A stretch of DNA of 64,000 bases from Sorghum bicolor. Taxonomy: Eukaryota > Streptophyta > Magnoliopsida > Poales > Poaceae. The position numbers and the translations under genes are program-made. Where the stretch lies: the NCBI RefSeq assembly GCF_000003195.3, contig NC_012873.2:7525894-7589893 (forward strand). Reading direction: 5' to 3'. Within the stretch, counting starts at the first letter, position 1. Every line of letters starts with the position of its first letter. Below the pieces are notes generated by a model. That model was not told where the DNA came from. It ran no database searches and saw only the letters and a program-made list of their open reading frames with translations. Below are positions 11,108-20,529 of the stretch, one piece after another.

Positions 11108-12300
11108 CCTTGAGTACGGCTTGGTGGTAGAGATCCAACAACCACAACTGTGGCTATTAGCACATATGGTGGTTAGGCCATGGACACCGATATTGGGTCC
11201 ATCAACCATGCCTCTATGAACTTAGGATCTCAAAGGTATCTTGCCGCAATATATGGGTCACTGAAGGCGCAAGGCTCCAAAAGTGTGATGATGTGGCCTT
11301 TTTTGTGTTGATTCGGGAGGCATATTAACGTACTGAGAGTGCTTGATGTAGCTCTAGCCCATGGGTGGGGTAATGGTCTCGTTGTGATTATAGTTCCCTT
11401 GTTGGTCAGCTTTTGTTGTTGCTCGTGTGTATCCCCTTCCAAGTTGGTCAGCTCTCGATGTAGATTTTGCCTTTTTTGCGTTGACTTGGAAGTCGAGGGC
11501 CTATGTTGTTAATGAGCGACTAGCTGGGAACGACGGCTAAAATTGTGCTCCCTCATTATTAGACTTGTTAGGTCAGTCTTAGAGGGTGTTTCGGACTGCT
11601 TTGCTCCATGTTTTTTTTAGCTCCGCTCCACGTTTTTAGCCAAACACTCCCTTAATGTATAGTTTTATGACACAATTACTAAGACTAGCCACTTGAGTTT
11701 TACGGGGATGAAATTCCTCTCTCATAGGATGAAACTTCTTCATTTAATGACCCTGTTAAGTCTGTAATTTTACTTATGTGGCACCCTATTTAATATGCAT
11801 GATATTCTCATAAAACATACATTAAAATTGACCTTTTGTATCTTTCTTTTCATAGTGTACAACTCATTTATTGTACATCAATATGTGATAAATAAATAAA
11901 TAAAATCAAATTAAGGAGACGAGGACCATATGGATATCCTAATGTCCTTATTATATCTCTAATTGAAGGATTTATAAGATACATTAATGTACAGGTTACA
12001 CCTTTGAAGATCCTAGTTCACATGCGTATTGAAAATAAACGTCGGAACTGTGCTATATATAGAGCTAAAATACACGGTGATGACAAATTTGGTCACGCTG
12101 CAAACTCTCGGTGTCGAACCCATGCACAACATAATAAAGATAGACAGAAGACCAAACCATGGTAATAGTGAATGTTTTGGCAACAAACGAACAATTTTTA
12201 CAGATTAATCACAGAAAGAGCATATACAAAACAATTTTTTTAATGGTACAGACTAAACCACAGTACGTACACAGGCGTCTCCATCTCCATACAAGAGTGG
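11108..12300. other. Intergenic, degenerate repeat sequence
   Basis: I see no supportable gene. The first 350 bases are unrecognised. A Tourist-like MITE with a nested small MITE occupies 11571-11833 (listed separately). The rest is AT-rich and probably includes the 3' flank of the minus-strand gene that follows. Confidence 0.5.
11571..11833. mobile_element. Tourist-like MITE with a small nested MITE
   Basis: The ends GGTCAGTCTTA and AAAATTGACC are imperfect inverted repeats. The body (GATGAAAC..., GTGGCACCCTATTTAAT) is the reverse complement of the family seen at 25507-25720. An 80-bp insert at about 11581-11663, AGGGTGTTT...CCAAACACTCCCT, has its own inverted ends. Target duplication TTA is present on the left only. 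Confidence 0.6.
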
Positions 12301-12436
12301 AAAACAAATGAATGAAGTTTGGTGCAGGGGAACTCTCAGGCTGAGGCCGCCGCGCCGGCCGGGAAGGGGAAGCAAAGCTCACGAAAAGCCTTCTCTCCTT
12401 TCCTGCGGGAGCTCTCTGCCGCCGTGGAGCGGAGCT

Positions 12437-12736
12437 CTAGTGAAGCGCGTACGTGGCGACGAGGGCGGCCACCATGAGCAGGTAGGCGATGCCCCTATCG
12501 ACGGCCTGCCGGTCAATCCCGCGCCGACCACCACGCGCGGCGGCGCCCGCCGCCGCCGCCGTCTCCTCCATGGTGGCCGTGGCCGATGACTTATTGCCAG
12601 CTGCTGCCATGCTTCTGACGCCGAGCCAAGGATCAAAACCGAGCCTGTAGCGGACGTAAGGAGCAACACGGAGGGCGGAGAAGGAAATACTGCTATGGTG
12701 ATTGTGGTGCTTGCTGGGAGAGCTTGCTGCAGCCAT
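12437..12736 (-). CDS. Small protein with arabinogalactan-peptide-like C-terminal tail (99 aa)
   Basis: The C-terminus, DRQAVDRGIAYLLMVAAL followed by VATYALH, closely matches the GPI-anchor/hydrophobic tail of plant arabinogalactan peptides (D..x(I/V)D.GIAY.LM...L..TY..H). Those peptides normally have an N-terminal signal peptide and an Ala-Pro core, and neither is visible here. The N-terminus is basic and His/Ser-rich and the middle is Ala-rich. The ATG at 12734-12736 has a textbook CCACCATGG context. A second ATG at 12608-12610 in good context would give 57 aa. A TATA run lies at 12756-12767. It could be a tail-anchored derivative of the family, or a first exon with the signal peptide may have been missed. 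Confidence 0.6.
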   Translation of the reverse strand: MAAASSPSKHHNHHSSISFSALRVAPYVRYRLGFDPWLGVRSMAAAGNKSSATATMEETAAAAGAAARGGRRGIDRQAVDRGIAYLLMVAALVATYALH

Positions 12737-12755
12737 GGTGGCATGGTGCGGGGTG

Positions 12756-12767
12756 TATATATATATA
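12756..12767 (-). promoter_or_regulatory. TATA box for the minus-strand small-protein gene
   Basis: TATATATATATA is flanked by a palindromic GTGTA...TACAC, some 20-30 bases upstream of the ATG at 12736. This would place the transcription start almost at that ATG, so the leader is either very short or the downstream ATG at 12610 is used. Confidence 0.5.
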
Positions 12768-13747
12768 CACGCGTGCGTTTGTGAAGTGCATGGAAGGGGC
12801 GGGCGATGGAATGGAGAAGGAAGACTTGCTCAAGTAAGTCCGGCCGACGGCGACGGGTCGGTAGCGAGCGAGCCGCCTCGTTTGATCGGTCGGGGGTGAG
12901 GCCAAAAGTGTGGGTGGGTTTGGCTTTTCTGCGGCTGGGACGACTGGACTGGGAAGAGTCTTGGAAGCTGGAACCTGGACGGAAGGGCGGCAGAGAAGGA
13001 CCGCGTGGATCGGAATGGAATGTTGAGTGCGCCGGAACCGGAAACGCTTCTGGACGCGAATGACGAAAGCGAGGACGGCTGGCTGGCGCCTGGCGGTGGC
13101 GGTGGCGGGGGTGTTGCTGCGAAAGCGGAGGCGTGCGGGTGCGGCCGTGCCTGCCCGTGCGGTGCGATACGGAGCAGGAACTAGAGCGCATCCATAAGGC
13201 CCAGCGGGAGCAAACGTCTGACCTGCCGCGTGATCGATGGATGGACCTGGGCTGTCTCTGTGGCGGTTCCTGCGCGGGCCGAGCTTGACGCAGCTACGTA
13301 GGCCCGAGCAGCCCCTTTTGACTGTGCTGGGTGTCGACTTGTCCACCGACGAATTATCCTGCTTTCATCAAAAATCAAAATGTCAAAGTTTACTCTGTCC
13401 GGATACATGTCTCGTTTCTGATAAACTATTTTTTATATTTGATCAAATATATATATATATATATAAATATATTAATATTTATCATATGTAATATATGTAA
13501 TTATAAAATTAAGCATAAAATATGTTTTTATAATATATTTATTTGTAGATACAAATATTAATATTACTCGATATATTTCTAGCTAATTTTTTTTTTTTAA
13601 AAAAAAATCTCCGGAAGCTATTTATTTGTGGACATACGCGCCACAGTCACATCAACATCCACATAGCAGCGTGGAACTCCCTGGAAGCCTGGAACCAATT
13701 AATCAACACTGCCACCTCGCCGCCGCCGTGCTAGACCTGCTGCGCTG
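12768..13747. other. Intergenic, promoter-type GC-rich then AT-rich sequence
   Basis: The GC-rich half (to about 13360) is open in several frames but shows no recognisable protein. It is probably the divergent promoter between the minus-strand gene and the plus-strand gene at 13748. From 13430 to 13600 it is strongly AT-rich, with an (AT) run at about 13448-13466. Confidence 0.5.
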
Positions 13748-14266
13748 ATGATGGCCACCACCCCGGAAGCGTCCCGCCGACGCCGTGGCGGCACAAGCCC
13801 GTACATGCCCGTCGCGGCACACGAGCTCCAGAGGCAGATGTCCATGCCGGCCGCCTTCGCGGCCACCTTCGCGTCATGCGGCTCCGGAGGCGGCCACATG
13901 AGCAGCGACGGCGACAACGACAGCGACGGCGAGCTCCGCGGGCGCGCGGCCCGGCCAGGAGCAGGCGGCGTGGTCCGCGCGCTGCGGGCGTGGATCGCGA
14001 GGGGCAGCAGGAGGAAGGCGGCCGTCATGAGCAGGAGCGGGTCGTCGGTGAAGGAGCAGCAGCAGTACGGGCACGAGGAGTACGCGCAGAACTTCGACGA
14101 TGGCGGCGCGGCGGCGGAGCCCGAGAACCTGTCGCGGTCCTTCTCCGCGCGGTACGCAAGGCAAGCGCCGTGGGACGACGGCGGGGCTCGCCGGCGTGGA
14201 ATGAAACCAGCTCTTTTTCGCCTAAACGCTCCGACTCCGACCATCACTGCTCCACCGGCGCCATAG
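13748..14266 (+). CDS. Uncharacterised 172-aa protein with SRSFSARYA motif
   Basis: This is an intronless, GC-rich ORF starting MMATTPEASRRRRGG and ending at TAG 14264-14266. The second ATG (13751) is equally usable. Visible features are a basic Arg-rich N-terminus, an Asp/Ser stretch (SSDGDNDSDGE), a basic helix-like segment (VVRALRAWIARGSRRKA) and a conserved-looking tail with YAQNFDDGG and ENLSRSFSARYA. Similar NFDDG...FSARFA tails occur in small plant proteins of unknown function. No signal peptide or membrane segment is seen. Codon bias (GC3-rich) fits a real grass gene better than any of the overlapping frames. Confidence 0.7.
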   Translation: MMATTPEASRRRRGGTSPYMPVAAHELQRQMSMPAAFAATFASCGSGGGHMSSDGDNDSDGELRGRAARPGAGGVVRALRAWIARGSRRKAAVMSRSGSSVKEQQQYGHEEYAQNFDDGGAAAEPENLSRSFSARYARQAPWDDGGARRRGMKPALFRLNAPTPTITAPPAP

Positions 14267-14383
14267 ACACATGGTCTCAAGTGATCGACAGACAGGGGCG
14301 CGCTCTGAATTTGGGCGGTGCCATGAACTCAGTCAATTTCAGTGTAGCGACTAGTCATTAGTGAGACACTTGGGCCTTGTTTA
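14267..14383. other. 3' flank of the 172-aa gene
   Basis: This is a short region after the stop, probably 3' UTR. It is followed at once by a pair of MITEs. Confidence 0.4.
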
Positions 14384-14860
14384 GGCCTTGTTTAGTTCAC
14401 CCTGAAAATCAAAAAGTTTTCAAGATTCTCCGTCACATCGAATTTTGTGCCACAGGCATGAAATATTAAATATAAATGAAAACAAAAACTAATTACACAG
14501 TTTATCTGTAAATCACGAGACGAATCTTTTAATCCTAGTTAGTCCATGATTGGATAATATTTGTCACAAACAAACGAAAGCGCTACAGTACCGAAAACTT
14601 TTCACTTTTCGGAACTAAACAAGGCTTAGTTCACCCCGAAAACCAAAATCTTTTCAAGATTCTCCGTCACATCAAACCTTGGAGCACATACATGAAACAT
14701 TAGATATAGATGAAAATAAAAACTAATTGCACAGTTTGCCTGTAAATCACGAGATGAATCTTTTAAGCCTAGTTAGTCCATGATTGAATAATATTTGTCA
14801 AATAAAAACGAAAATGCTACAGTGCCGAAATCCAAAATTTTTTCGAAACTAAAGAAGGCC
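14384..14860. mobile_element. Two tandem copies of the GGCCTTGTTTAGTTC MITE
   Basis: Copy 1 (14384-14625) has ends GGCCTTGTTTAGTTCACCC and GGAACTAAACAAGGC. Copy 2 (about 14621-14860) starts inside the end of copy 1 (AAGGCTTAGTTCACCCC) and ends CGAAACTAAAGAAGGCC. Both share the core AAACTAATT(G/A)CACAGTTT...GTAAATCACGAGA(C/T)GAATCTTTTAA, found in all eight copies in the window. The second copy has inserted into, or duplicated with, the end of the first. Confidence 0.85.
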
Positions 14861-15487
14861 TTGTATCAGTTGTATAGCGTTAGGCATGGTAGTGGTAGTG
14901 CAGTTGTTCATTCTTGGCTTTGATATGCTGTGAGCCTGTGACGGTACAAGTGAATTGTATTGCCGCTTGTCTCCCTCAAGTTAAGCTCGATCAAGATCTT
15001 ATTAATTGGCCAGTAGCCCAGTACATACAATGATACAACTCAATAATTAATAAGCAGGTTTCTTTGCGTGCCTCGTTAATTAACCTCCAATTGAAGCACT
15101 GAACGAACAAATGATGGAACGAAACTGAATGGCATTATTGTTATAATCCCAACTGCGTAACTAGCCGCCGATGCTCCCACAATTAGGAGACCATGACTAT
15201 CATCATCGCAGACCAAAAAAAAAGTGTGGAAGAAAATACATATACATATACTTGTCTGTTGCTGACATTGGCATGGTTGTGAATAAACCTGTGAACACAA
15301 GAAACTGAATAACCCCATGGGCCATGGTTATGCGCGACCAGGAGCCTTAAGGTAGCAAATACTATGTCGCCTCAGAGAACAAAACGTTGCTTGTGTTGAA
15401 CAAGAAAAATATCAAAAGTGTTGACAGCCGGTTCTTCACTTCTTCATGCCCAGCCTCTCTTGCATGTAGTGTCCAGCCATTCGCAAC
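14861..15487. other. Intergenic / 3' UTR of the UQCC6-like gene
   Basis: No independent gene is seen. The part next to 15488 is presumably the 3' UTR of the minus-strand gene. An 80-codon open frame at 15076-15318 has no recognisable content. Confidence 0.4.
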
Positions 15488-15792
15488 TCAGCTCTCCTGG
15501 TCCTTGCCTCCGCTGGCAATCTCCACAGGTGGAATGGTCTGCAGGAGCGGGAAGTGAAAAAAAAAAAAGAGGAAAGAATGAGCAGGATCTCGTGTAGGGA
15601 TTGGGCCGAACAGGTGGTGTGCACAGTGGCGGGGGTGGAAGGGTTGTACAGACGAACCATGTCAGGCTTGTAGATATTGTGGACGATGGAGGCACCAGTG
15701 AGGAGGGAGGCGACCATGACGACAGAAGACCATGCAAGGGATGGAGTCCCCGTGGGCACCCGGCCACCGCCAAACCTCTTGACACCGTTCAT
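15488..15792 (-). CDS. Brawnin/UQCC6-like complex III assembly factor (61 aa, two exons)
   Basis: Exon 1 is 15658-15792 and exon 2 is 15488-15538. The 119-bp intron has a GT donor at 15657 and a CTGCAG acceptor before 15538. The spliced protein begins MNGVKRFGGGRVPTGTPS, has one transmembrane segment (SSVVMVASLLTGASIVH) and continues NIYKPDM|TIPPVEIASGGK, ending at TGA 15488-15490. The block ASLLxGAxxVHxxYxPDxTIP is the hallmark of brawnin (C12orf73/UQCC6), a small inner-mitochondrial-membrane protein needed for respiratory complex III assembly. The motif spans the splice junction, which is strong evidence for this gene model. Longer unspliced readings (113-118 codons) run into the intron and are rejected. 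The plant function is inferred from the animal family. Confidence 0.8.
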
Positions 15793-17028
15793 CCTCGTGA
15801 GTAGCGAGTCCGATGCTTCAGCCTGTTTGGATAACTAGAACTGAAACTCATTCCAGGAATCATATTCTAGGAATTAGATTTAAAAAGAAATGAAATACCT
15901 GGTAGTTCAATTCAATTTTCTTGTTTGGGTGCACATGGAATAGTTTTCTAAGAAACAATTTCAAATGCTGTTTGGATGATTAAAAACATATCTCCAAAGA
16001 CAGCTATCTCTATGCAAACAAGCATGACATCTCTCTGCTTCCACAAGTAAATTTATTCTTTCTCTAAAGAGTAAACCTTTTCTCTACATGGAGTTTGGTT
16101 CTCTCCACACAAAAAAAAAACATGGCTCCTCTTTACACAGCAAATTTGTACACAGAATAAGCATAATCTCGTAACAATGCAATAAGAACCATTTCATTTA
16201 TGTAAAAATTGAGGCCTAACCAACAAGGATAACTTCTTTTCTGTAAAAATCCAAGCAATGCAATTCCATGTATACTAGATTTTAAAAACAGTTTATTAGT
16301 TCAGGGCACTATTGGTATCATGAAGAAGACAAAACCACTACTGAAGTAAAAGAGTACAAGGAACATAGAGCTAGCAGCCTAGCACCATCAACTTTGTTGT
16401 AGTTGACATGCACCTTTCAAAAAGGTATAAAAATGGAATCATATATCTCACTGTTTGAGAGTGTTCTTCCAGAAAAGCCAGTGATCTATTGTACCCAATC
16501 TAGTGTACTAATAAATACTAGCAAATAATTAAAAACGTTGATCTCACTTCTAGAACAAGGTCAGATAGCATGACAATGATTTCAGCTACCATTGTATAAT
16601 TCCAAGATATTACGAAATCAATGCCTTGCAGATGCAGTTCAGAAAAAAAAAAAGAGTAGAGCCAAAAGCGTGCAATTGTATCTAGTGCAAATATAAGGCC
16701 CAGAATCATGTCAGCTACCATTGTTTTCTTTTCCATCCTACTAACCAAGTGCTCCGAATTAACCAAAAAACATCAATCATAAGATGCCACTCTACCATCG
16801 TTTACAGTACCAAAAGGCTACCACACCTCATAACACCAAGTTTAATGACACCCAACACCAAGCAAAGAATAATATACTCGGCATTATTTGTATTAAACAG
16901 CAGGTAATGAACTAAAATAACTAACTATCTATATCTAAATCTATATTAATATAAACAATGACAAAAAATAAACAGGGCATCTATTGACTGTTAGGCAAAA
17001 GGCATTTGCAAACTCATGCGCTGCATTC
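15793..17028. other. Intergenic, no gene seen
   Basis: This is AT-rich sequence of about 1.2 kb. The first bases are the promoter/5' UTR of the UQCC6-like gene. From about 15822 (CTGTTTGGATAACTAGAACTGA) it looks like repeat-derived DNA. No domain, tRNA or complete MITE could be delimited. Confidence 0.4.
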
Positions 17029-18085
17029 CAGTGGTGGATCCAGGTTTTACTCGAGACTAGGGCCTTTAAGAAGTTACAAAATGTTGTACGATAGATATAA
17101 TGAGATGAAAATAAATACCTAGTATCTAGTGAGGTGGTGCATTTGCATCTTTCATGTCCTCGTAAAGTTCTTTATATGGATAAGATGAAAATAAAAATGA
17201 AAAGGTCATAAGAAAGATTAATTATTAAACATACATTTCCAATCTTCCGAGGATTCACTGATTCTGTAAATCCATCATCCATATCTCTAATTTCACTTCT
17301 AATTTTTCAATGCAATCGAAATATTGAATCTGAATGGAAATTGAGTAGAGAAATTGAAAAAGAAACGAAAATATGCTCACAAGGGGGCGGATGGGTCACG
17401 GCCGGGGGCCAGAGGCTTGGAGGCCGGAGCCTGGGAGTCCGAGAGCGGGGGACGGTGACCGGCGGCCTGCGACTTGAACGCGCCTGCACGAAGCCGCGGA
17501 GGTCGGCCGGCGCGGTGCCTGCGGGAGCCACGGACACGGACTCGCGAAGGGATCCACGGAGGCCGGTGGCCGGCGCTGCGGCGGGTTGGGAGGCTGCTCA
17601 GCTAGCGGCTGGTCAGCGGCGGTAGCGTGCGGCGTAGCAGCGGCCGGCGGGGTGGCGCCTGCAGGCTGCAACGCTCCTCGCGTGCGGCGTCCGTCAGCAG
17701 CAGGAGAAGGTCAGGTTGAGCTGAGGCCTGTGGACGCTAGATTTTGGTGTTGGGCCTTCATTATTTCGGCCTTGTTTAGTTCACCCAAAAATAAAAAAGT
17801 TTTCAAGCTTTCTTGTTACATCGAATTTTACGACACATACATTAAACATTAAATATAGATGAAAATAAAAACTAATTGTACAGTTTACATGTAAATCACG
17901 AGATGAATCTTTTAATTCTAGTTAATCTATGATTAGATAATATTTGCCACAAACAAACGAAAATGCTACAATAGTAAAATCCAAAAAATTTCACATCTAA
18001 ACAAGGCCAAACCGCTAAAAATTACATAAGGGTGTGGAGAGTTATTGGGCCAAAGACTAGGGCCTGGGCCGCAGATCCGCCTCTG
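17029..18085. mobile_element. hAT-like element with GC-rich cargo and nested MITE
   Basis: The left end CAGTGGTGGATCCAGG and right end GCAGATCCGCCTCTG are imperfect inverted repeats of the CAGTGGCGGATC type seen in grass hAT-like non-autonomous elements. Inside is a GC-rich segment (17390-17740), open in more than one frame but not recognisable. A copy of the GGCCTTGTTTAG MITE is nested at 17769-18008. No 8-bp target duplication is apparent. Instead, a 25-bp sequence just outside the left end (17003-17027) recurs at 18166-18190. Confidence 0.6.
17769..18008. mobile_element. GGCCTTGTTTAGTTC MITE, copy 3
   Basis: The ends GGCCTTGTTTAGTTCACCC and CATCTAAACAAGGCC are present, with the shared core (AAACTAATTGTACAGTTT, GTAAATCACGAGATGAATC). 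It is nested in the hAT-like element. Confidence 0.88.
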
Positions 18086-18782
18086 GGCAAAAGGCATTTT
18101 CAAACTTTTTTTCCACGATCAAGGCTTTACCCGTGTTCCATTGAGAAGAAAAACTCACAAAAAGTCATTTGCAAACTCATGCGCTGCATTTGGCAAATAA
18201 TTAACCATATCACACCTCTCTGGCTTTCCAGAGGTGAAAGACCGATCTACCGACGCGCGTCGGTGAATCGACGTTCGCCGGCAGGCCGCCTGGTGGTGCT
18301 CTGCGCCCAGCGCCTCCGTCGGCTGCCGTCGGCCCGCGGCTGAATCCCTTTAACGGTGGGCGTGGCTGAGCGGGAAGCGGGGCACGGCTGGCGACCGGGT
18401 GCTGGTGCAGAGGAGGAGGCACGGCGCACAGAGGAACGGAGGATGGGGGCGGGGTGGCGGCGCACGGCGAGGCGAGGTGAGGCCAGTCGCCGTTCTCTAC
18501 AGAGAGTTCTATCCTCCCCTTTCCGAGTACACAGCACTACAGAATTAGCACCAGTTGGCTAATGGGCCACCCGTTCCGGGCCGTAGAAGCGTGTGCTGAG
18601 TCGGCGGAGTCGTAGGCTTAGCGCGCGAGGCCCAGTAATCACCGAAGTATCAGGCCATTTTGTTTAAAGCAATTCATCAGGTTGCATTGCTTACTTGTCC
18701 TGACAATGATGCGTAAAGAAAAGTGTGAGGCCATTTTATTTAGGGCTTGTTTAGTGTTTTTTTCCTCATATTCCGGAGCGCC
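18086..18782. other. Intergenic, GC-rich, no gene recognised
   Basis: This begins with the duplicated flank of the hAT-like element. It then continues as a GC-rich stretch (18240-18600), open in several frames without recognisable protein. The end (18640-18780) is the 3' flank of the F-box gene. Confidence 0.4.
18735..18740 (-). terminator. Poly(A) signal AATAAA for the F-box gene
   Basis: AATAAA on the minus strand lies 211 bases beyond the F-box stop codon and just past the inverted F-box fragment, so the fragment would be part of the 3' UTR. Use of this signal is inferred from sequence only. Confidence 0.5.
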
Positions 18783-18950
18783 GCCGGCGCCGCCACGACC
18801 GTCCGAAATATCTCGGCACGTTCAAGAGGCGCCGCCGGTGGTGCCACCGTTTCTACCCAACGAAAGTGATCCTCGAACAGATTCTGACCCGTGTCCCAGC
18901 CGATGCCACCGTTCACTTCCGTCTCCGTGCGGTCTGCCGAGAGAGTGGCG
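18783..18950 (+). pseudogene. Inverted partial copy of the F-box gene 5' coding region
   Basis: On the plus strand this reads APPRPSEISRHVQEAPP, VVPPFLPNE and then, after a one-base shift, ILEQILTRVPADATVHFR, LRAVCRES. It is clearly a copy of the first about 55 codons of the adjacent F-box protein (APPRPSKRSRHFQEARAP, PFLPNEVILEQILTRVPA). It lies in inverted orientation immediately after that gene's stop codon (18951). It has a frameshift after PNE and no further F-box sequence, so it is a non-coding fragment. Confidence 0.88.
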
Positions 18951-20420
18951 CTAGATGTTAGGCCGTATTAGGCCATTCTTGTGACGCTGATGAAGGCAGA
19001 ACATCCGCACGGCCATAGCAATGACATCGTCTCTGCGCCGGTCCGTAGGTCCTCGTCCTCCTTGCCTGGCAACAGTCCGGTTGCCAGGCTTCATCTTCAG
19101 CTTGCCCACATCATCACCGTCGTCCCCAGGACGCCGGCACACCGGGGTGGCCCATTCCTCATGTACGGCGATGTTGAGGAGAAGCTCCGACTCGCGCGTC
19201 AGGGTGTCTACGAACTCGTGCGCGGAGAACGCCCTGCGAGCACGGTTGCTCTCAGGGTCGTAGGCGTACACCTCGTGCCGGCTCGTGGCGAGAAGGATCT
19301 CTCCTCCAGGCGAGGAGGAGCCGAGCGGGAGCACACGGAACCCAGCGCGCAGGGCGTCCCCCATCGGCCGAGGCACCACGCTCGCCAAGCTGATGCGGCA
19401 GCGCAACGTCCACGGCGACGTCGCCGTCGTCGTCGTCGTCGTCGTCGAGCCTCCTCGAGGTCGGCACAGAAAGCCGTCGAGGTCGGCGAGATGGAAGGCG
19501 TAGCGCGCCCGTTCCTCCGGCGGGTGTACCCACCGGAACTGCTCGGTGTCGACGGCGAGCGACAGGATGGGCTCCGGCGTTGCCAAGGACCTGGCTTCCC
19601 AGCCATAGAAGTTCATCTCGGTGTTCATGTGCCAGTAGAAGTAGCCGTCCACAAACACCGGGGGACGGCTGCAGAGACCCCTGGGCGCGTGCGGCGGCAC
19701 GTCGCCGGCGCAGGGGCGCCACCATCCGCCGGACCTCAGGCCGTACACCTCGCAGTGCGGCTGCTTATTCCAGTCCTCGAAGAGCCTGACCACCTTGTGC
19801 TCGTTGGCCGCCCGGTCGAAGCCGAGCCCGGTGCTCGACAGCACGTAGGGACCGTCGGCGATCACTCTCCTAGCCCATGGGCAAGGGGGCAGGGAGACGT
19901 GCTCTCCGGTGGAGAGGTTGCAGACGTGGTACGCGGACACGCTGGGCTGGAAGAGGAGGGTGAGCCCGCGGCAGGGCTTGGTGCCGGAGATGACGAGATC
20001 GTCGGCGGGCATGTCGCGCACGGTGACGAGCTCGCGGGCCGACGACGACGAGCCGCCGTTCTGCTGTGCGGATGACGTAGTAAGCAGCAGCCTCGAGGAG
20101 TAGAAGGACGTGGTGGTGGAGCCTGCGGCGGTGGGCGCGAAGAAAACGATCTCCGGCGACGGCGGCTGGGCGGCGGCTCTGACGACGGCTTGGTGCGCCC
20201 GGACGAAGTGGTCGGAGGTGAGCGCGGCGCGCCACTCTCGGCAGACCGCCCGGAAGCGAATGGTGTCAGCTGCCGGGACGCGCGTCAGAATCTGTTCGAG
20301 GATCACTTCGTTGGGTAGAAACGGCGGTGGCACCACCGGCGCCCGCGCCTCTTGAAAGTGCCGAGACCTTTTGGACGGTCGTGGCGGCGCCGGCGTCGGC
20401 GCCACTTGGTATTCCGGCAT
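18951..20420 (-). CDS. F-box protein (489 aa)
   Basis: The N-terminal F-box is PFLPNEVILEQILTRVPAAD, TIRFRAVCREWRAALTSDHF (about residues 45-90). It is followed by an F-box-associated, beta-propeller-like region with CRGLTLLFQPSVSAYHVCNL, STGEHVSLPPCPWA, GLGFDRAANEHKVVRLF and VDGYFYWHMNTE. This is the common grass FBA type-3 arrangement. Such proteins are substrate receptors of SCF ubiquitin ligases, and the substrate is unknown. The start chosen is ATG 20418-20420 (MPEYQVAPTPAPPRPS), since a TATA box at about 20521 lies upstream of it. The open frame extends to 20687 but would include the promoter. There are no introns. A run of Thr codons (residues about 330-337) is GTC/GAC-repeat derived. 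Its 5' coding region is duplicated in inverted orientation just behind its stop. Confidence 0.9.
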   Translation of the reverse strand: MPEYQVAPTPAPPRPSKRSRHFQEARAPVVPPPFLPNEVILEQILTRVPAADTIRFRAVCREWRAALTSDHFVRAHQAVVRAAAQPPSPEIVFFAPTAAGSTTTSFYSSRLLLTTSSAQQNGGSSSSARELVTVRDMPADDLVISGTKPCRGLTLLFQPSVSAYHVCNLSTGEHVSLPPCPWARRVIADGPYVLSSTGLGFDRAANEHKVVRLFEDWNKQPHCEVYGLRSGGWWRPCAGDVPPHAPRGLCSRPPVFVDGYFYWHMNTEMNFYGWEARSLATPEPILSLAVDTEQFRWVHPPEERARYAFHLADLDGFLCRPRGGSTTTTTTTATSPWTLRCRISLASVVPRPMGDALRAGFRVLPLGSSSPGGEILLATSRHEVYAYDPESNRARRAFSAHEFVDTLTRESELLLNIAVHEEWATPVCRRPGDDGDDVGKLKMKPGNRTVARQGGRGPTDRRRDDVIAMAVRMFCLHQRHKNGLIRPNI

Positions 20421-20520
20421 GGTGGTCAGGTGGTGGATCGATCGATTGATTTCCTTGTCTTCTTCAACTCGATTTTTTGTAGATCTCTCAGACCAAAAAA
20501 AAGAGTTGGATTCCATCCAT

Positions 20521-20529
20521 CTATATATG
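20521..20529 (-). promoter_or_regulatory. TATA box of the F-box gene
   Basis: ACATATATAG on the minus strand lies about 100 bases upstream of the chosen ATG, predicting a leader of about 70 bases. Confidence 0.5.

Noticed and set aside
12379..13346. Open frames of 217 and 270 codons on the minus strand
   Set aside because: They are low-complexity Arg/Pro/Ser translations of GC-rich promoter DNA that cross the TATA box of the small-protein gene.
13699..14361. Alternative frames of 193, 161 and 96 codons over the 172-aa gene
   Set aside because: The 13748 frame has GC3 bias, a good start and conserved-looking C-terminal motifs. The others are Arg/Pro-rich shadows.
15436..15792. Unspliced 118-aa reading of the UQCC6-like locus
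   Set aside because: It runs through the intron after PDM. Splicing restores the family motif TIPP and gives the usual short length.
17341..17852. GC-rich frames inside the hAT-like element
   Set aside because: No domain is present, more than one frame is open, and the segment lies between transposon ends. It is kept only as cargo of unknown origin.
18981..20075. 364-codon plus-strand open frame
   Set aside because: It is a shadow of the F-box gene on the other strand. GC-rich third positions leave the antisense frame open, and the translation is Arg/Gly/His-rich without any domain.
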